This document shows positions 16,218 to 24,214 of a stretch of 64,000 bases of DNA, in pieces (the stretch's first letter is position 1; every line of letters starts with the position of its first letter). The stretch is from Microbacterium gallinarum (GTDB lineage: Bacteria > Actinomycetota > Actinomycetes > Actinomycetales > Microbacteriaceae): positions 124,001 to 188,000 of the forward strand of contig NZ_JACSPM010000003.1 of the NCBI RefSeq assembly GCF_014837165.1, given 5' to 3'. The notes under the pieces are model-generated. The model did not search any database and had not been told where the DNA came from. It was given only the letters and a program-made list of their open reading frames with translations. A program made the position numbers and the translations under genes.

Positions 16218-17312
16218 ATGGAGCCCGCAGCCGTCGACGTCGCCGTGATCGGGGCCGGCCAGGCGGGGCTCTCGGCCGCCTACCACCTGCGTCGTCGCGG
16301 GTTCGAGACCGCCGGGCGGGCACGGCCCGGCGACGAGGCCTTCGTGGTGCTCGACGCCGATGCGCAGGCGGGCGGTGCGTGGCAGCATCGCTGGGCATCA
16401 CTGCGCATGGCGACGGTGAACGGCATCCACGAGCTGCCCGGCTTCCCCGTTCCGCCGGCGGATCCCGCGGCCTCGAGCCGCGACATCCTTCCCGCGTACT
16501 TCGCCGAATACGAGCAGCGGTTCGCCCTCGACGTGCAGCGGCCTGTTGCGGTGCGCGCGGTGCGGCGGCAGGACGACGACCCTGACGGTCGCCTGCTCGT
16601 CGAGACCGATCATGGTGCCTGGAGTGCGCGCTACGTGATCAACGCCACCGGCACGTGGTCGCGCCCGTTCTGGCCGCACTACCCGGGGAGGGCGCGCTTC
16701 CGCGGCCGTCAGCTGCACGTGGCGGACTACGTGTCGCGCGACGAGTTCGCCGGCAAGAAGGTCGTGATCGTGGGGGCGGGCGTGTCGGCCGTGCAGCTGC
16801 TCGACGAGATCTCCCACGTCGCCGAGACGTTCTGGGTCACGCGCCGCGAGCCCGAGTGGGTCGAGGAGGACTTCGACATCCCCGCCCGGGTGGCCGCGAT
16901 CGCCGGGGTGGAGGATCGCGTGCGACGCGGTCTGCCGCCGGGGAGCGTCATCTCGGTCACGGGCATGCACTGGACGCCGTGGGCGCGGGCCGCCGATGCG
17001 CGCGGCGTGCTGGTGCGGCATCCGATGTTCACGTCGATCGAGGAGGACGGCGTCAGAATGCCCGACGGCACGTTCGTCGCCGCCGACGTCATCCTGTGGG
17101 CGACGGGCTTCCGCGCGGCGATCGACCACCTCGCGCCGTTGCGCCTGCGCACGGCCGAGGGCGGCATCCGCGTCGCTGACGGGCGCTCCATCGACGAGCC
17201 GCGGCTGTTCCTCATCGGGTACGGGCCGTCCCAGTCCACGGTCGGCGCCAACCGCGCCGGGCGCGAGGCCGTGCGCGCGATCGTGGGGGAGCGCGCAGCC
17301 GCAGCGGCGTAG
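16218..17312 (+). CDS. Flavin-containing monooxygenase-type NAD(P)/FAD oxidoreductase
   Basis: A 364-residue two-nucleotide-binding protein. The FAD fold is marked by VAVIGAGQAGLSAAYHLRRR (about 7-26) and the NADPH fold by VVIVGAGVSAVQLL (about 181-194); VINATGTWSRPFWPHYPG (about 138-155) and LWATGFRAAI (about 294) complete the class B-like layout. It is close to proteins labelled pyridine nucleotide-disulfide oxidoreductase or flavin monooxygenase; the substrate is unknown. The ATG is uncertain and lacks a Shine-Dalgarno; GTG 16209 is possible. Its last codons, encoding ERAAAAA, form the first unit of a tandem repeat. Confidence 0.85.
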   Translation: MEPAAVDVAVIGAGQAGLSAAYHLRRRGFETAGRARPGDEAFVVLDADAQAGGAWQHRWASLRMATVNGIHELPGFPVPPADPAASSRDILPAYFAEYEQRFALDVQRPVAVRAVRRQDDDPDGRLLVETDHGAWSARYVINATGTWSRPFWPHYPGRARFRGRQLHVADYVSRDEFAGKKVVIVGAGVSAVQLLDEISHVAETFWVTRREPEWVEEDFDIPARVAAIAGVEDRVRRGLPPGSVISVTGMHWTPWARAADARGVLVRHPMFTSIEEDGVRMPDGTFVAADVILWATGFRAAIDHLAPLRLRTAEGGIRVADGRSIDEPRLFLIGYGPSQSTVGANRAGREAVRAIVGERAAAAA

Positions 17313-17370
17313 CCGTGGAGCGCGCAGCCGCAGCGGCGTAGTGGGGGAGCGCGCAGCCGCAGCGGCGTAG
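17288..17370 (+). repeat. Three tandem copies of a 25-bp unit
   Basis: Identical 25-bp units occupy 17288-17312, 17317-17341 and 17346-17370, with a 29-bp period and 4-base spacers (CCGT, TGGG). The first unit is the end of the FAD monooxygenase gene including its TAG; each later copy repeats that end and its TAG in the spacer before the serine hydrolase stop. The pattern indicates duplication by slippage of the gene's 3' end. Confidence 0.95.
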
Positions 17371-17376
17371 CCGGGT

Positions 17377-18402
17377 TCAGCCCGCGAGCGCGTCGGAGTA
17401 CGCCGTGATGACGCCCCAGGCGCCCTCGGAGGTGTTGGCCACGATGGTCACCGTGGTGCGTGTCCCGGGATCGAAGCGCGAGCGGATCGACACGCCTGCG
17501 TCGTACCCTTCGAGCACGATTCCCGGCCCGTCGAGGTCGAGCCAGAAGCCGAGGCCGTAGCGCAGCCCTTCGGACGCATCGGTGTGACGCGGCCGCCAGA
17601 GTTCGGCGACCGAGGACTCGGGCAGCACCGCGCCGTCGGCGAGCGCGCGCCAGAACCGGCTGAGGTCGGGGGCCGTGGTGAAGGCGCCGCCGTCGCCGTT
17701 CCCGCGCACCGGCAGATGCAGCACGTTGGAGCGCAGCGAGTCGGGTTCCTCGTACACGTACCCGATCGCGGCGTCGCCGGGCAGCTCGTCGAGCCGGAGG
17801 TAGCCGCTGCGCTCCATGCCGGCGGGGACGAGCACGCGCTCGCCGACGAGCTCGTGGAACCCCAGCCCCGACACCCGCTCCGCGATGATCGCGAGCACGA
17901 TGTAGCCGCCGTTGTTGTACGCGAAGCGCTCGCCGGGGGCGGACTTCTGCGCGTGGCCGTCCACCGCGCGCACGAACGCCTCGGTCTGCGCGAGCTCGTG
18001 CACGGGGACCGTGAGCACGTAGTCGTCGACCTCCCAGTCGGCCTCCTCGTCGAGGTAGTCGCCGATTCCCGAGGTGTGCGAGAGGAGGTGCTCGATGGTG
18101 ACGCCGTCGTCGATCGTGGGCAGATCGCGACCCAGGATGCTGCGCACCGGCGTGTCGAGCTGCAGGGCGCCGTCCTCGACCAGCGCCATCGCGGCGAGCG
18201 CGGTGAACGCCTTGCTCGCGCTCGCCATGCCGAAGCGCGTGTCGACCGTGTTCGGCACGACATGCGCGCGGTCGGCGAGTCCGTACGCCTGCGCGAAGAC
18301 AGGGGCGCCGTCGACATCGATCGACACCACGCCGTTCAGCGCGTCCGCGCGGGCGCGGTCGTCGAGAGCGGCGGCAAGGGCATCGAGGTCGGAATGCGGC
18401 AT
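17377..18402 (-). CDS. Serine hydrolase, beta-lactamase/DD-peptidase fold
   Basis: A 341-residue serine hydrolase of the class C beta-lactamase-like family. SASK at 61-64 is the SXXK motif with nucleophile Ser61; YNNG at 162-165 is the YXN motif; the HTDASEGLRYGLGFW and GYDAG regions occupy the place of the third motif. There is no signal peptide, so it is probably cytoplasmic, acting as an esterase or aminopeptidase rather than a resistance enzyme. The ATG has TAGCGT (18409-18414 on the minus strand) exactly six bases upstream, a leaderless start. It is divergent from the APC transporter. Confidence 0.85.
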   Translation of the reverse strand: MPHSDLDALAAALDDRARADALNGVVSIDVDGAPVFAQAYGLADRAHVVPNTVDTRFGMASASKAFTALAAMALVEDGALQLDTPVRSILGRDLPTIDDGVTIEHLLSHTSGIGDYLDEEADWEVDDYVLTVPVHELAQTEAFVRAVDGHAQKSAPGERFAYNNGGYIVLAIIAERVSGLGFHELVGERVLVPAGMERSGYLRLDELPGDAAIGYVYEEPDSLRSNVLHLPVRGNGDGGAFTTAPDLSRFWRALADGAVLPESSVAELWRPRHTDASEGLRYGLGFWLDLDGPGIVLEGYDAGVSIRSRFDPGTRTTVTIVANTSEGAWGVITAYSDALAG

Positions 18403-18501
18403 CCTGCCACGCTACGGCCTGGGTGCGCGGCGCACCAGGCGAGTAGCGTGGGGGACGGTTTCCGGACCGCCGCCCCATCCGCGCCACGGGAAGGTAGTCG
18501 C

Positions 18502-19962
18502 ATGAGCGCCGCGCGCGAGCTGTTCCGACGCAAGCCGGTGACCGCCCCGGTCGCCTCTCCCGGCGGCCTGGCCCGCCGGATCGGCACCTTCCAGCTGGCG
18601 ATGCTCGGGGTGGGCGCCACGATCGGAACCGGCGTGTTCTTCGTGATGCACGAGGCCGTGCCGCTCGCGGGACCCGCGGTCGTCCTGGCCTTCGTCGTCG
18701 CCGCGATCGCCGCGGGGCTGGCGGCGGTCTGCTACGCCGAGATGGCGTCCGCGGTGCCGGTCTCGGGTTCGACGTACTCGTACGCGTACGCCACCCTCGG
18801 CGAGATCGTGGCGATGGCGGTCGCAGCCTGCCTCACGCTCGAGTACGGGGTCTCCACGGCGGCCGTCGCGTCGGGGTGGAGCGGGTACCTCGACCGGCTG
18901 GTGGGCGACCTGTTCGGGTGGAGCATCCCGGCCGCGCTGACCGTCGGACCTCTCGAGGGCGGAGTCGTGAACCTGCCGGCGGTCGTGCTGGTCGGCCTGT
19001 GCGCCCTGCTGCTCATCCGGGGCACTCGCGAGTCGGCGACGGTCAACACGGTCATGGTGATCATCAAGATCGGGGTGCTGCTGATGTTCGCGGCGATCGC
19101 GATCAGCGCCTTCAACGCCGATCACTTCGCCGATTTCGCGCCGCACGGCGCGGCGGGCGTCACCGCCGCAGCCGGGACGATCTTCTTCACCTTCATCGGC
19201 CTCGACGCCGTGTCGACCGCCGGTGACGAGGTCCGCGATCCGCAGCGCTCGCTGCCGCGCGCCATCATGATCGCGCTCGCCGTCGTCGTCGCGGTCTACC
19301 TCTTCGTCGCGATCGCGGCGGTCGGAGCCCAGCCGGCGCAGGACTTCGAAGAGCCCGAGCAGCAGAGCGCAGGGCTCGCGGTGATCCTGGGCGACGTGCT
19401 GGGTGCGTCCTGGCCGGCGACCGTGCTCGCTGCGGGTGCCGTGGTGTCGATCTTCTCCGTTACCCTCGTCACGCTGTTCGGGCAGACCCGCATCCTGTAC
19501 GCGATCGGCCGCGACGGCCTGCTCCCGTCCGCGTTCGCGCGGGTCGACCCCCGCACCCATACGCCGGTGTTCTCGACGGTCGTCGTCGCGATCGCGGTGT
19601 CGCTGCTGGCGGGGCTCATCCCGCTGTCGAGCCTGTGGGACCTGGTCTCGATGGGCACCCTGGTCGCGTTCATCGTCGTGTCACTGGGCGTGATCGTGCT
19701 GCGCCGGACGCGCCCCGACTTGCCCCGCGCGTTCCGTGTGCCGGGCTATCCCGTCACGCCGATCCTCGCGATCGCGGCGTGCCTGTACCTCATCGTCGGG
19801 CTGGGATGGTCGACCTACCTCTGGTTCGCCGTGTGGGTCCTCGCGGTGCTCGCGTTCTATCTGCTGTGGGGGCGTCGTCACAGCCTGCTGGGGCGGCAAC
19901 CTGAGGGAGCGGATGCCGCAGACGGCGGCGCGACGGAGGGCCCGGCGCGCGGCGGCTCCTGA
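18502..19962 (+). CDS. Amino acid permease (APC superfamily, CAT-like)
   Basis: A 486-residue transporter with 12 predicted helices. The first helix carries MLGVGATIGTGVFFVMHEAV (about 34-53), the substrate-binding GAGIG-like motif of APC proteins, and helix 6 has GTIFFTFIGLDAVSTAGDEVRDPQRSLPRAI-type sequence (short form FFTFIGLDAVSTAGDEVRDP, about 230-249). The closest group is the cationic amino acid transporters. The start has GGGAAGG about eight bases upstream. The C-terminal 25 residues are Gly/Ala/Asp-rich. Substrate is not determinable. It stands alone, with a separate promoter-like TAGCGT for the next gene. Confidence 0.86.
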   Translation: MSAARELFRRKPVTAPVASPGGLARRIGTFQLAMLGVGATIGTGVFFVMHEAVPLAGPAVVLAFVVAAIAAGLAAVCYAEMASAVPVSGSTYSYAYATLGEIVAMAVAACLTLEYGVSTAAVASGWSGYLDRLVGDLFGWSIPAALTVGPLEGGVVNLPAVVLVGLCALLLIRGTRESATVNTVMVIIKIGVLLMFAAIAISAFNADHFADFAPHGAAGVTAAAGTIFFTFIGLDAVSTAGDEVRDPQRSLPRAIMIALAVVVAVYLFVAIAAVGAQPAQDFEEPEQQSAGLAVILGDVLGASWPATVLAAGAVVSIFSVTLVTLFGQTRILYAIGRDGLLPSAFARVDPRTHTPVFSTVVVAIAVSLLAGLIPLSSLWDLVSMGTLVAFIVVSLGVIVLRRTRPDLPRAFRVPGYPVTPILAIAACLYLIVGLGWSTYLWFAVWVLAVLAFYLLWGRRHSLLGRQPEGADAADGGATEGPARGGS

Positions 19963-20024
19963 TCGTTTCGCCCGGTGCGTGCTGTCGCGGCGTAGCGTGG
20001 GGGGATGCGATGAAAGGAGGGCCC

Positions 20025-20669
20025 ATGGCCCGCGTCCTGATCTTCGGCGGCCACGGCAAGGTCGCGCTGCTGCTCGAGGCACTGCTGGCCGAGCGTGGTC
20101 ACGCGGTCACCGCCGTGATCCGCAATCCCGCGCACGAGGCGGAGGTGGCCGCGACCGGGGCGGTGCCGCTCGTCGCCGACGTCGAGACGTCCGACCTCGC
20201 TCAGCTGACGAACCTCGTCGCCGGGAACGACATCGTGGTCTGGTCGGCCGGGGCGGGAGGCGGCGACCCGGACCGCACCTACGCCGTCGACCGCGATGCG
20301 GCCATCAGATCGATGGATGCGGCGACCGCCGCCGGCGTGCGCCGCTACATCATGGTGTCGTGGATCGGCTCGCGCGCCGACCACGGCGTCCCGCCCGACA
20401 ACTCCTTCTTCCCGTACGCCGACGCCAAGTGGGCCGCTGATGCGCACCTGCAGGCCTCGGCGCTCGACTGGACGATCCTCGGACCGGGCACGCTGACGCT
20501 CGATCCGCCCACCGGACGCATCCAGATCGACCCCGCTGGGCGCGGTGAGGTGAGCAGAGCGGATGTCGCGGCGGTGGTCGCCGCCGTCGTCGACGACCCC
20601 GCGACCGCGGGCCGCAGCATCCGCTTCGGGAACGGCGATCAGCCGATCGCCGATGCTCTGGCGAGCTGA
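20025..20669 (+). CDS. NAD(P)H-binding protein, atypical SDR
   Basis: A 214-residue atypical short-chain dehydrogenase fold. The nucleotide loop is ARVLIFGGHGKVALLLEALL (about 2-21, GGHGKVA instead of GXXGXXG), and YADAKWAAD (about 131-139) holds the usual Tyr/Lys pair in the form Y-X3-K. Homologues are NAD(P)H-binding proteins such as YwnB/HSCARG types; reaction unknown. A strong AAAGGAGGG five to six bases before ATG 20025 decides the start (an in-frame ATG at 20010 would place the ribosome site inside the gene). TAGCGT at about 19993 is a probable promoter. It converges on the DUF503 gene. Confidence 0.82.
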   Translation: MARVLIFGGHGKVALLLEALLAERGHAVTAVIRNPAHEAEVAATGAVPLVADVETSDLAQLTNLVAGNDIVVWSAGAGGGDPDRTYAVDRDAAIRSMDAATAAGVRRYIMVSWIGSRADHGVPPDNSFFPYADAKWAADAHLQASALDWTILGPGTLTLDPPTGRIQIDPAGRGEVSRADVAAVVAAVVDDPATAGRSIRFGNGDQPIADALAS

Positions 20670-20673
20670 GCGG

Positions 20674-20967
20674 TCAGTCTTCGCTGGAGTGCAGGCCGCG
20701 GTGCGCCGAGAGCAGCGTGAACTCGGGGTGATCGGCGACCATGCGCTCGGCACGGTCGAGCACGTCGCGCACGTGGGACGAGCCTGACGCGACGACGGAC
20801 ACACCGATCACCGCGCGCCGGTGCAGGTCGTGCTCGCTGACCTCGGCGACGGCGGCCTCGGTGCGACGGCTGAGTTCTGCGATCAACGGACGCAGGACGC
20901 TGCGCTTCTGCTTGAGCGAGTGCACGTCGCCGAGCAGCAGGTCGAACTCGATCCAGCCGATCCACAT
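20674..20967 (-). CDS. DUF503 family protein
   Basis: A 97-residue protein with the DUF503 pattern: MWIGWIEFDLLLGDVHSLKQKRS (about 1-23, cited in part) followed by LRPLIAELSRRTEAAVAEV and VIGVSVVASGSSHVRDVLDRAE. Family members in other bacteria sit near ribosome-maturation genes (YlxP) but their role is unknown. Here it is alone. The ATG at 20967 starts exactly at the conserved MWI; six in-frame codons upstream (ATG 20985) are less likely. No clear Shine-Dalgarno is seen. Confidence 0.85.
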   Translation of the reverse strand: MWIGWIEFDLLLGDVHSLKQKRSVLRPLIAELSRRTEAAVAEVSEHDLHRRAVIGVSVVASGSSHVRDVLDRAERMVADHPEFTLLSAHRGLHSSED

Positions 20968-21096
20968 GGATCCATGGTGGCCCACGACCGCCGAGCTGCC
21001 GAACCAGGGGATCCGCGCCGAGGCGGAGTGCGACGTCCCCGGTCTCGGGGAGGATCCCCTGTGTCGCCGACGCGCGGGAGGGGGAGGCGCAGGAGT

Positions 21097-21306
21097 TCAG
21101 ACGGTGCGGGTGAACCGCGGGCCGCGGTAGCCGTCGCGCACGACCTGCTCCTCCCACATCGACACGGGGCGCACCCAGAGTCCGCGCTCGCCGTAGAGCG
21201 CGCGATAGACGACGTGCTCCTCCTCGGTCTCGCTGTGCCGGGCGACCCCGATCACCTCGTACTCGGCGCCCGTGAAGTGGCGGTAGGTCCCCGGCTCGAT
21301 CGGCAT
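21097..21306 (-). CDS. DUF1653 domain protein
   Basis: A 69-residue small protein matching DUF1653: it opens EPGTYRHFTGAEYEVIGVARHSETEE and has VVYRALYGERGLWVRPVSMW in the middle (about 32-51). The family is a short beta barrel of unknown role, found alone or fused to other domains. TACGCT (minus strand 21313-21318) lies six bases before the ATG, indicating a leaderless message divergent from the alcohol dehydrogenase gene. The 111-bp stretch upstream to the DUF503 gene and this gene's downstream side hold nothing else I can identify. Confidence 0.85.
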   Translation of the reverse strand: MPIEPGTYRHFTGAEYEVIGVARHSETEEEHVVYRALYGERGLWVRPVSMWEEQVVRDGYRGPRFTRTV

Positions 21307-21359
21307 GCCCTCAGCGTAGAGCGGCCTCCGCGGTGGGCGACCGGTCGTAGGCTCGTCGC

Positions 21360-22409
21360 ATGCGTGCCACCGTCATCCATGCTGCCCGTGACATCCGCGT
21401 CGAGGAGGTCCCCGATCCCGTGCTCTCCACCGGAGCCGACGCCATCGTCCGGGTCGTCGCCGCATGCGTGTGCGGGTCCGACCTCTGGCCGTACCGAGGC
21501 GTGACGCCCACCGATGAGCCCCAGCGCATCGGACACGAGTTCGTCGGCATCGTCGAGGCCGTCGGTGTCGATGTCCACACGGTCAGGCCCGGCGACTTCG
21601 TGATCGCGCCGTTCTACGTGTGCGACGGCACGTGCGCCAACTGCCTCAACGGGGTGAGCACGTCGTGCCTCACCGGCGGCTGGTGGGGGAGCGACGACCG
21701 CTTCGGCGGCTTCGCCGACGGGGGTCAGGGCGAGTACGTGCGGGTTCCGCTCGCGGACGGCACGCTCGCCGTCGTGCCGGGTCCGGTGGCCGATGACGAG
21801 GTCGCCGGTCTGCTCACGCTCAGCGATGTCATGGGCACCGGGCACCACGCGGCCGTCTCGGCGGGCGTCGGTGCCGGCGACTCGGTCGCCGTCGTCGGCG
21901 ACGGCGCGGTGGGCCTGTGCGCGATCATCGCCGCGAAGCGCCTCGGCGCCACCACGATCATCGCGATGTCGCGGCACCCCGAGCGCCAGGCGCTCGCACG
22001 CGAGTTCGGCGCGACCCACGTCGTCGAGGAGCGCGGCGACGACGGCGTCGCCGCCGTGCGCGAACTCACCGGCGGCATCGGCGCCGACCGCGTGCTCGAG
22101 TGCGTCGGCACGAAGGAGTCCATGGACCAGGCGCTGCGCTCGACGCGACCCGGCGGCATGGTCGGCTACGTCGGCGTGCCGAACGGCGGACCCGAGCTGC
22201 CGATCCGCCAGATGTTCGGGCGCAACGTCGGCGTCAACGGCGGGGTCGCCCCGGTGCGCGGCTACATCGAGGAGCTGCTGCCCGACGTGCGGTCCGGCGT
22301 GATCCAGCCCGGCCGGGTGTTCGACCTGGTGCTTCCCCTGGCCGAGGCGGCCGAGGCCTATGCGGCGATGGATGAGCGTCGCGCGGTCAAGGTGATGCTG
22401 CGCCCCTGA
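21360..22409 (+). CDS. Zinc-dependent alcohol dehydrogenase (MDR family)
   Basis: A 349-residue medium-chain dehydrogenase. Catalytic zinc ligands are in ACVCGSDLWPYRG (Cys near 39) and RIGHEFVG (His near 61), the structural zinc loop is CDGTCANCLNGVSTSC (about 88-103), and the NAD(P)-binding loop is VVGDGAVGLCAI (about 178-189). It probably oxidises or reduces an alcohol/aldehyde; substrate unknown. TAGGCT (21348-21353) sits six bases before ATG, so the message is leaderless and divergent from the DUF1653 gene. The downstream SDR and TetR genes have their own promoter but may be functionally related. Confidence 0.88.
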   Translation: MRATVIHAARDIRVEEVPDPVLSTGADAIVRVVAACVCGSDLWPYRGVTPTDEPQRIGHEFVGIVEAVGVDVHTVRPGDFVIAPFYVCDGTCANCLNGVSTSCLTGGWWGSDDRFGGFADGGQGEYVRVPLADGTLAVVPGPVADDEVAGLLTLSDVMGTGHHAAVSAGVGAGDSVAVVGDGAVGLCAIIAAKRLGATTIIAMSRHPERQALAREFGATHVVEERGDDGVAAVRELTGGIGADRVLECVGTKESMDQALRSTRPGGMVGYVGVPNGGPELPIRQMFGRNVGVNGGVAPVRGYIEELLPDVRSGVIQPGRVFDLVLPLAEAAEAYAAMDERRAVKVMLRP

Positions 22410-22438
22410 CGGACGACTTCTCCGATCCGGCCCCACCT

Positions 22439-22460
22439 CTATTCGACAGTTGTAGAATAG
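22439..22460. promoter_or_regulatory. Palindromic operator / promoter of SDR-TetR unit
   Basis: An A/T-rich 22-bp imperfect palindrome, CTATTCGACA then GTTGTAGAATAG, in which 9 of 11 base pairs are symmetric, lies 75 bp upstream of the SDR gene. It contains a good -10 hexamer, TAGAAT (22453-22458). A TetR repressor bound here would block the promoter; a TetR gene follows the SDR gene, making it the obvious candidate. Confidence 0.6.
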
Positions 22461-22534
22461 TGGTAGGCGTCGACGACACCTGCCGGCGCCACCGGGTCAC
22501 GAGCCCGGGTCTCGATACAGAGGAGGGTGCCGAC

Positions 22535-23275
22535 ATGGCACGCGTTGCAGGAAAGGTCGCTCTGATCAGCGGAGGAGCCCGGGGCATGGGGGCATCGCAC
22601 GCCCGTCTGCTCGTCGATGAGGGGGCGAAGGTCGTCATCGGCGACCTGCTCGACGACGAGGGCGAGGCGCTGGCCGCCGAGCTCGGCGACGCGGTGCGCT
22701 ACGTCCACCTCGACGTCACGCGCTACGAGGACTGGCAGAACGCCGTCGAGGTCGCGCTGAAGGAGTTCGGCCGACTGGACGTGCTCGTCAACAACGCCGG
22801 CATCGCCAACTTCGGCCCCATCGAGGAGTACACCCTCGACCAGTGGGACACGATCATCGCCATCAACCTCACCGGAGTCTTCTACGGCATCAAGGCCGCG
22901 ATCGAGCCGCTGAAGAAGAGCGGCAAGGGCTCGATCATCAACATCTCGTCCACCGCGGGCATCCAGGGCTACGAGGCGCTGCCCGGCTACAACGCCGCGA
23001 AGTTCGGCGTCCGCGGACTGACGAAGAACGCCGCCCTCGACCTCGGGCGCTACAACATCCGCGTCAACTCGGTCCACCCCGGCGTGATCCGCACGCCGAT
23101 GACCGACAGCCTCGACACCCCGCAGAACCACGTGGCCCTGCACCGGGTCGGCGAACCCATCGAGCTGTCGCAGCTCGTGCTCTTCCTGGCGAGCGACGAG
23201 TCGAGCTTCTCGACCGGCGCGGAGTTCATCGCCGACGGCGGCGAGACCGCAGGACTGGCCCACTACGAGTCATGA
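22535..23275 (+). CDS. Short-chain dehydrogenase/reductase (hydroxysteroid dehydrogenase-like)
   Basis: A 246-residue classical SDR. The cofactor loop is ALISGGARGMGASHARLLV (about 9-27, SGGARGMG for TGXXXGXG), NNAG occurs at about 86-89, catalytic Ser is in NISSTAG (about 138), and YNAAK (about 151-155) gives the Tyr/Lys pair. An acidic residue (IGDL) after strand 2 suggests NAD preference. Sequence style resembles 3-alpha-(20-beta-)hydroxysteroid dehydrogenases. ATG 22535 follows GAGGAGGG at 22520-22527. It is followed by a strong hairpin and the TetR gene; the upstream palindrome suggests induction by its substrate. Confidence 0.88.
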   Translation: MARVAGKVALISGGARGMGASHARLLVDEGAKVVIGDLLDDEGEALAAELGDAVRYVHLDVTRYEDWQNAVEVALKEFGRLDVLVNNAGIANFGPIEEYTLDQWDTIIAINLTGVFYGIKAAIEPLKKSGKGSIINISSTAGIQGYEALPGYNAAKFGVRGLTKNAALDLGRYNIRVNSVHPGVIRTPMTDSLDTPQNHVALHRVGEPIELSQLVLFLASDESSFSTGAEFIADGGETAGLAHYES

Positions 23276-23280
23276 TGAGA

Positions 23281-23313
23281 AGAGCGGATGCCTCGGGCCG
23301 AGGCATCCGCTCT
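23281..23313 (+). terminator. Strong hairpin after SDR gene
   Basis: A perfect palindrome of 33 bases (arms of 16 bp around a single G) starts five bases after the SDR stop and is followed by CTTCG. It probably ends or weakens transcription before the TetR gene, whose start lies 17 bp beyond. The stem core GCGGATGCC recurs in other terminators of this window. Confidence 0.75.
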
Positions 23314-23329
23314 CTTCGATCGGAGAGTC

Positions 23330-23914
23330 ATGGGTGAGGACCCCCGGCAGGCGAGGACGCGCGAGTCGCTCGGCGCCGCGCTCGTCCGGCTGCTGGAGTT
23401 CGTGCCGCTCGAAGAGGTGAGCGTCGCGCGGCTCTGCCGCGAGGCTGGCGTGCACCGCACGACCTTCTACGGGCACGCCGACAGCGTGGACGCGTTCGCG
23501 GTCGCCTGGTTCACTCGCGACCTCGACCAGCTCAGCGCGGTCGACGCCACGTCGGAGTCGTCGCACGGCATCGCGGGGGAGTACCTCGATGCCCTGCGCG
23601 CTCTGCTCGCCCACGTCGCCGCCGAGCGCCCCGTCTTCCGCGCGATGTTCGCGTCGTCCTCGCGCGGCGCGTTCCGTGCGGCGCTCGAGGAGCGGCTGCG
23701 CTCCCGCGCCGCGACGGCGCTCACCGCGCTCGACGAGCACGGGGCGACCGGCGTTCCCCAGGGCGCGCGCGCCCGTGAGGAGGCGGCGGCGTTCATCGCG
23801 GGCGCCCTCGTGGGGGTCGTCGAGGTGTGGGCGCGTGACGGCGACGACGACGTGCGCGCGGCGAGCGCGCGGATCCTCGCGCTCATGCCGCCGTGGTGGC
23901 CGCTGCACGGCTGA
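23330..23914 (+). CDS. TetR/AcrR-family transcriptional regulator
   Basis: A 194-residue regulator. The N-terminal helix-turn-helix reads TRESLGAALVRLLEFVPLEEVSVARLCREAGVHRTTFYGHA (key part VARLCREAGVHRTTFYGHAD, about 29-48), and the rest is an alpha-helical ligand-binding domain of usual length. It probably represses the upstream SDR through the 22-bp palindrome at 22439-22460; this is inferred from position. ATG 23330 is chosen because GGAGAG lies upstream and the HTH then begins at the usual place; the frame is open further upstream across the terminator. Confidence 0.85.
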   Translation: MGEDPRQARTRESLGAALVRLLEFVPLEEVSVARLCREAGVHRTTFYGHADSVDAFAVAWFTRDLDQLSAVDATSESSHGIAGEYLDALRALLAHVAAERPVFRAMFASSSRGAFRAALEERLRSRAATALTALDEHGATGVPQGARAREEAAAFIAGALVGVVEVWARDGDDDVRAASARILALMPPWWPLHG

Positions 23915-23915
23915 C

Positions 23916-23958
23916 CCGGCCGGGCGTGCCCGACCGCGTCCGCGACGCGCCCGGCCGG
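23916..23958 (+). terminator. Terminator after TetR gene
   Basis: An 11-bp perfect inverted repeat (23916-23926 with 23948-23958, CCGGCCGGGCG type) begins right after the TetR stop, with a 21-base loop. There is no T tract. Confidence 0.55.
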
Positions 23959-24046
23959 CTCCTGCGGGAACGGCCGTCGGTGGGGTACAACTGGGGAGTT
24001 CGCGCTCCGGGGGGATCGCTTTCCATCGACCGAAGGGACCCCCGCC

Positions 24047-24214
24047 GTGAAGCTCGTCAAGCGCATCGTCATCGGGCTCGTCATCGCGTTCGCCGTCTTC
24101 TACCTCGTCACGAGGCCGCAGGATGCCGCGAATGCCGTCCAGGGGGCGTTCGGTGCCGTCTGGGGCGCGGGCGTCGCCGTCACCGACTTCTTCGTGGCGC
24201 TCGCGAACGGATGA
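24047..24214 (+). CDS. Small membrane protein, 55 residues
   Basis: A short gene with a GTG start, GAAGGGA eight bases upstream, and a stop that overlaps the next gene's ATG in ATGA. The product has one membrane helix (about 6-22, KRIVIGLVIAFAVFYLVT) followed by a small-residue-rich stretch AANAVQGAFGAVWGAGVAV that could form a second amphipathic helix. I do not recognise a function; overlap with the PH-domain membrane protein suggests the two products work together. The reading frame, ribosome site and coupling support it as a real gene. Confidence 0.72.
   Translation: MKLVKRIVIGLVIAFAVFYLVTRPQDAANAVQGAFGAVWGAGVAVTDFFVALANG

Noticed and set aside
14482..16401. Start of the MetP-like transporter at 16401
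   Set aside because: The extra N-terminal 104 residues are Arg/Pro-rich and unlike any transporter; GTG 16089 has a good ribosome site.
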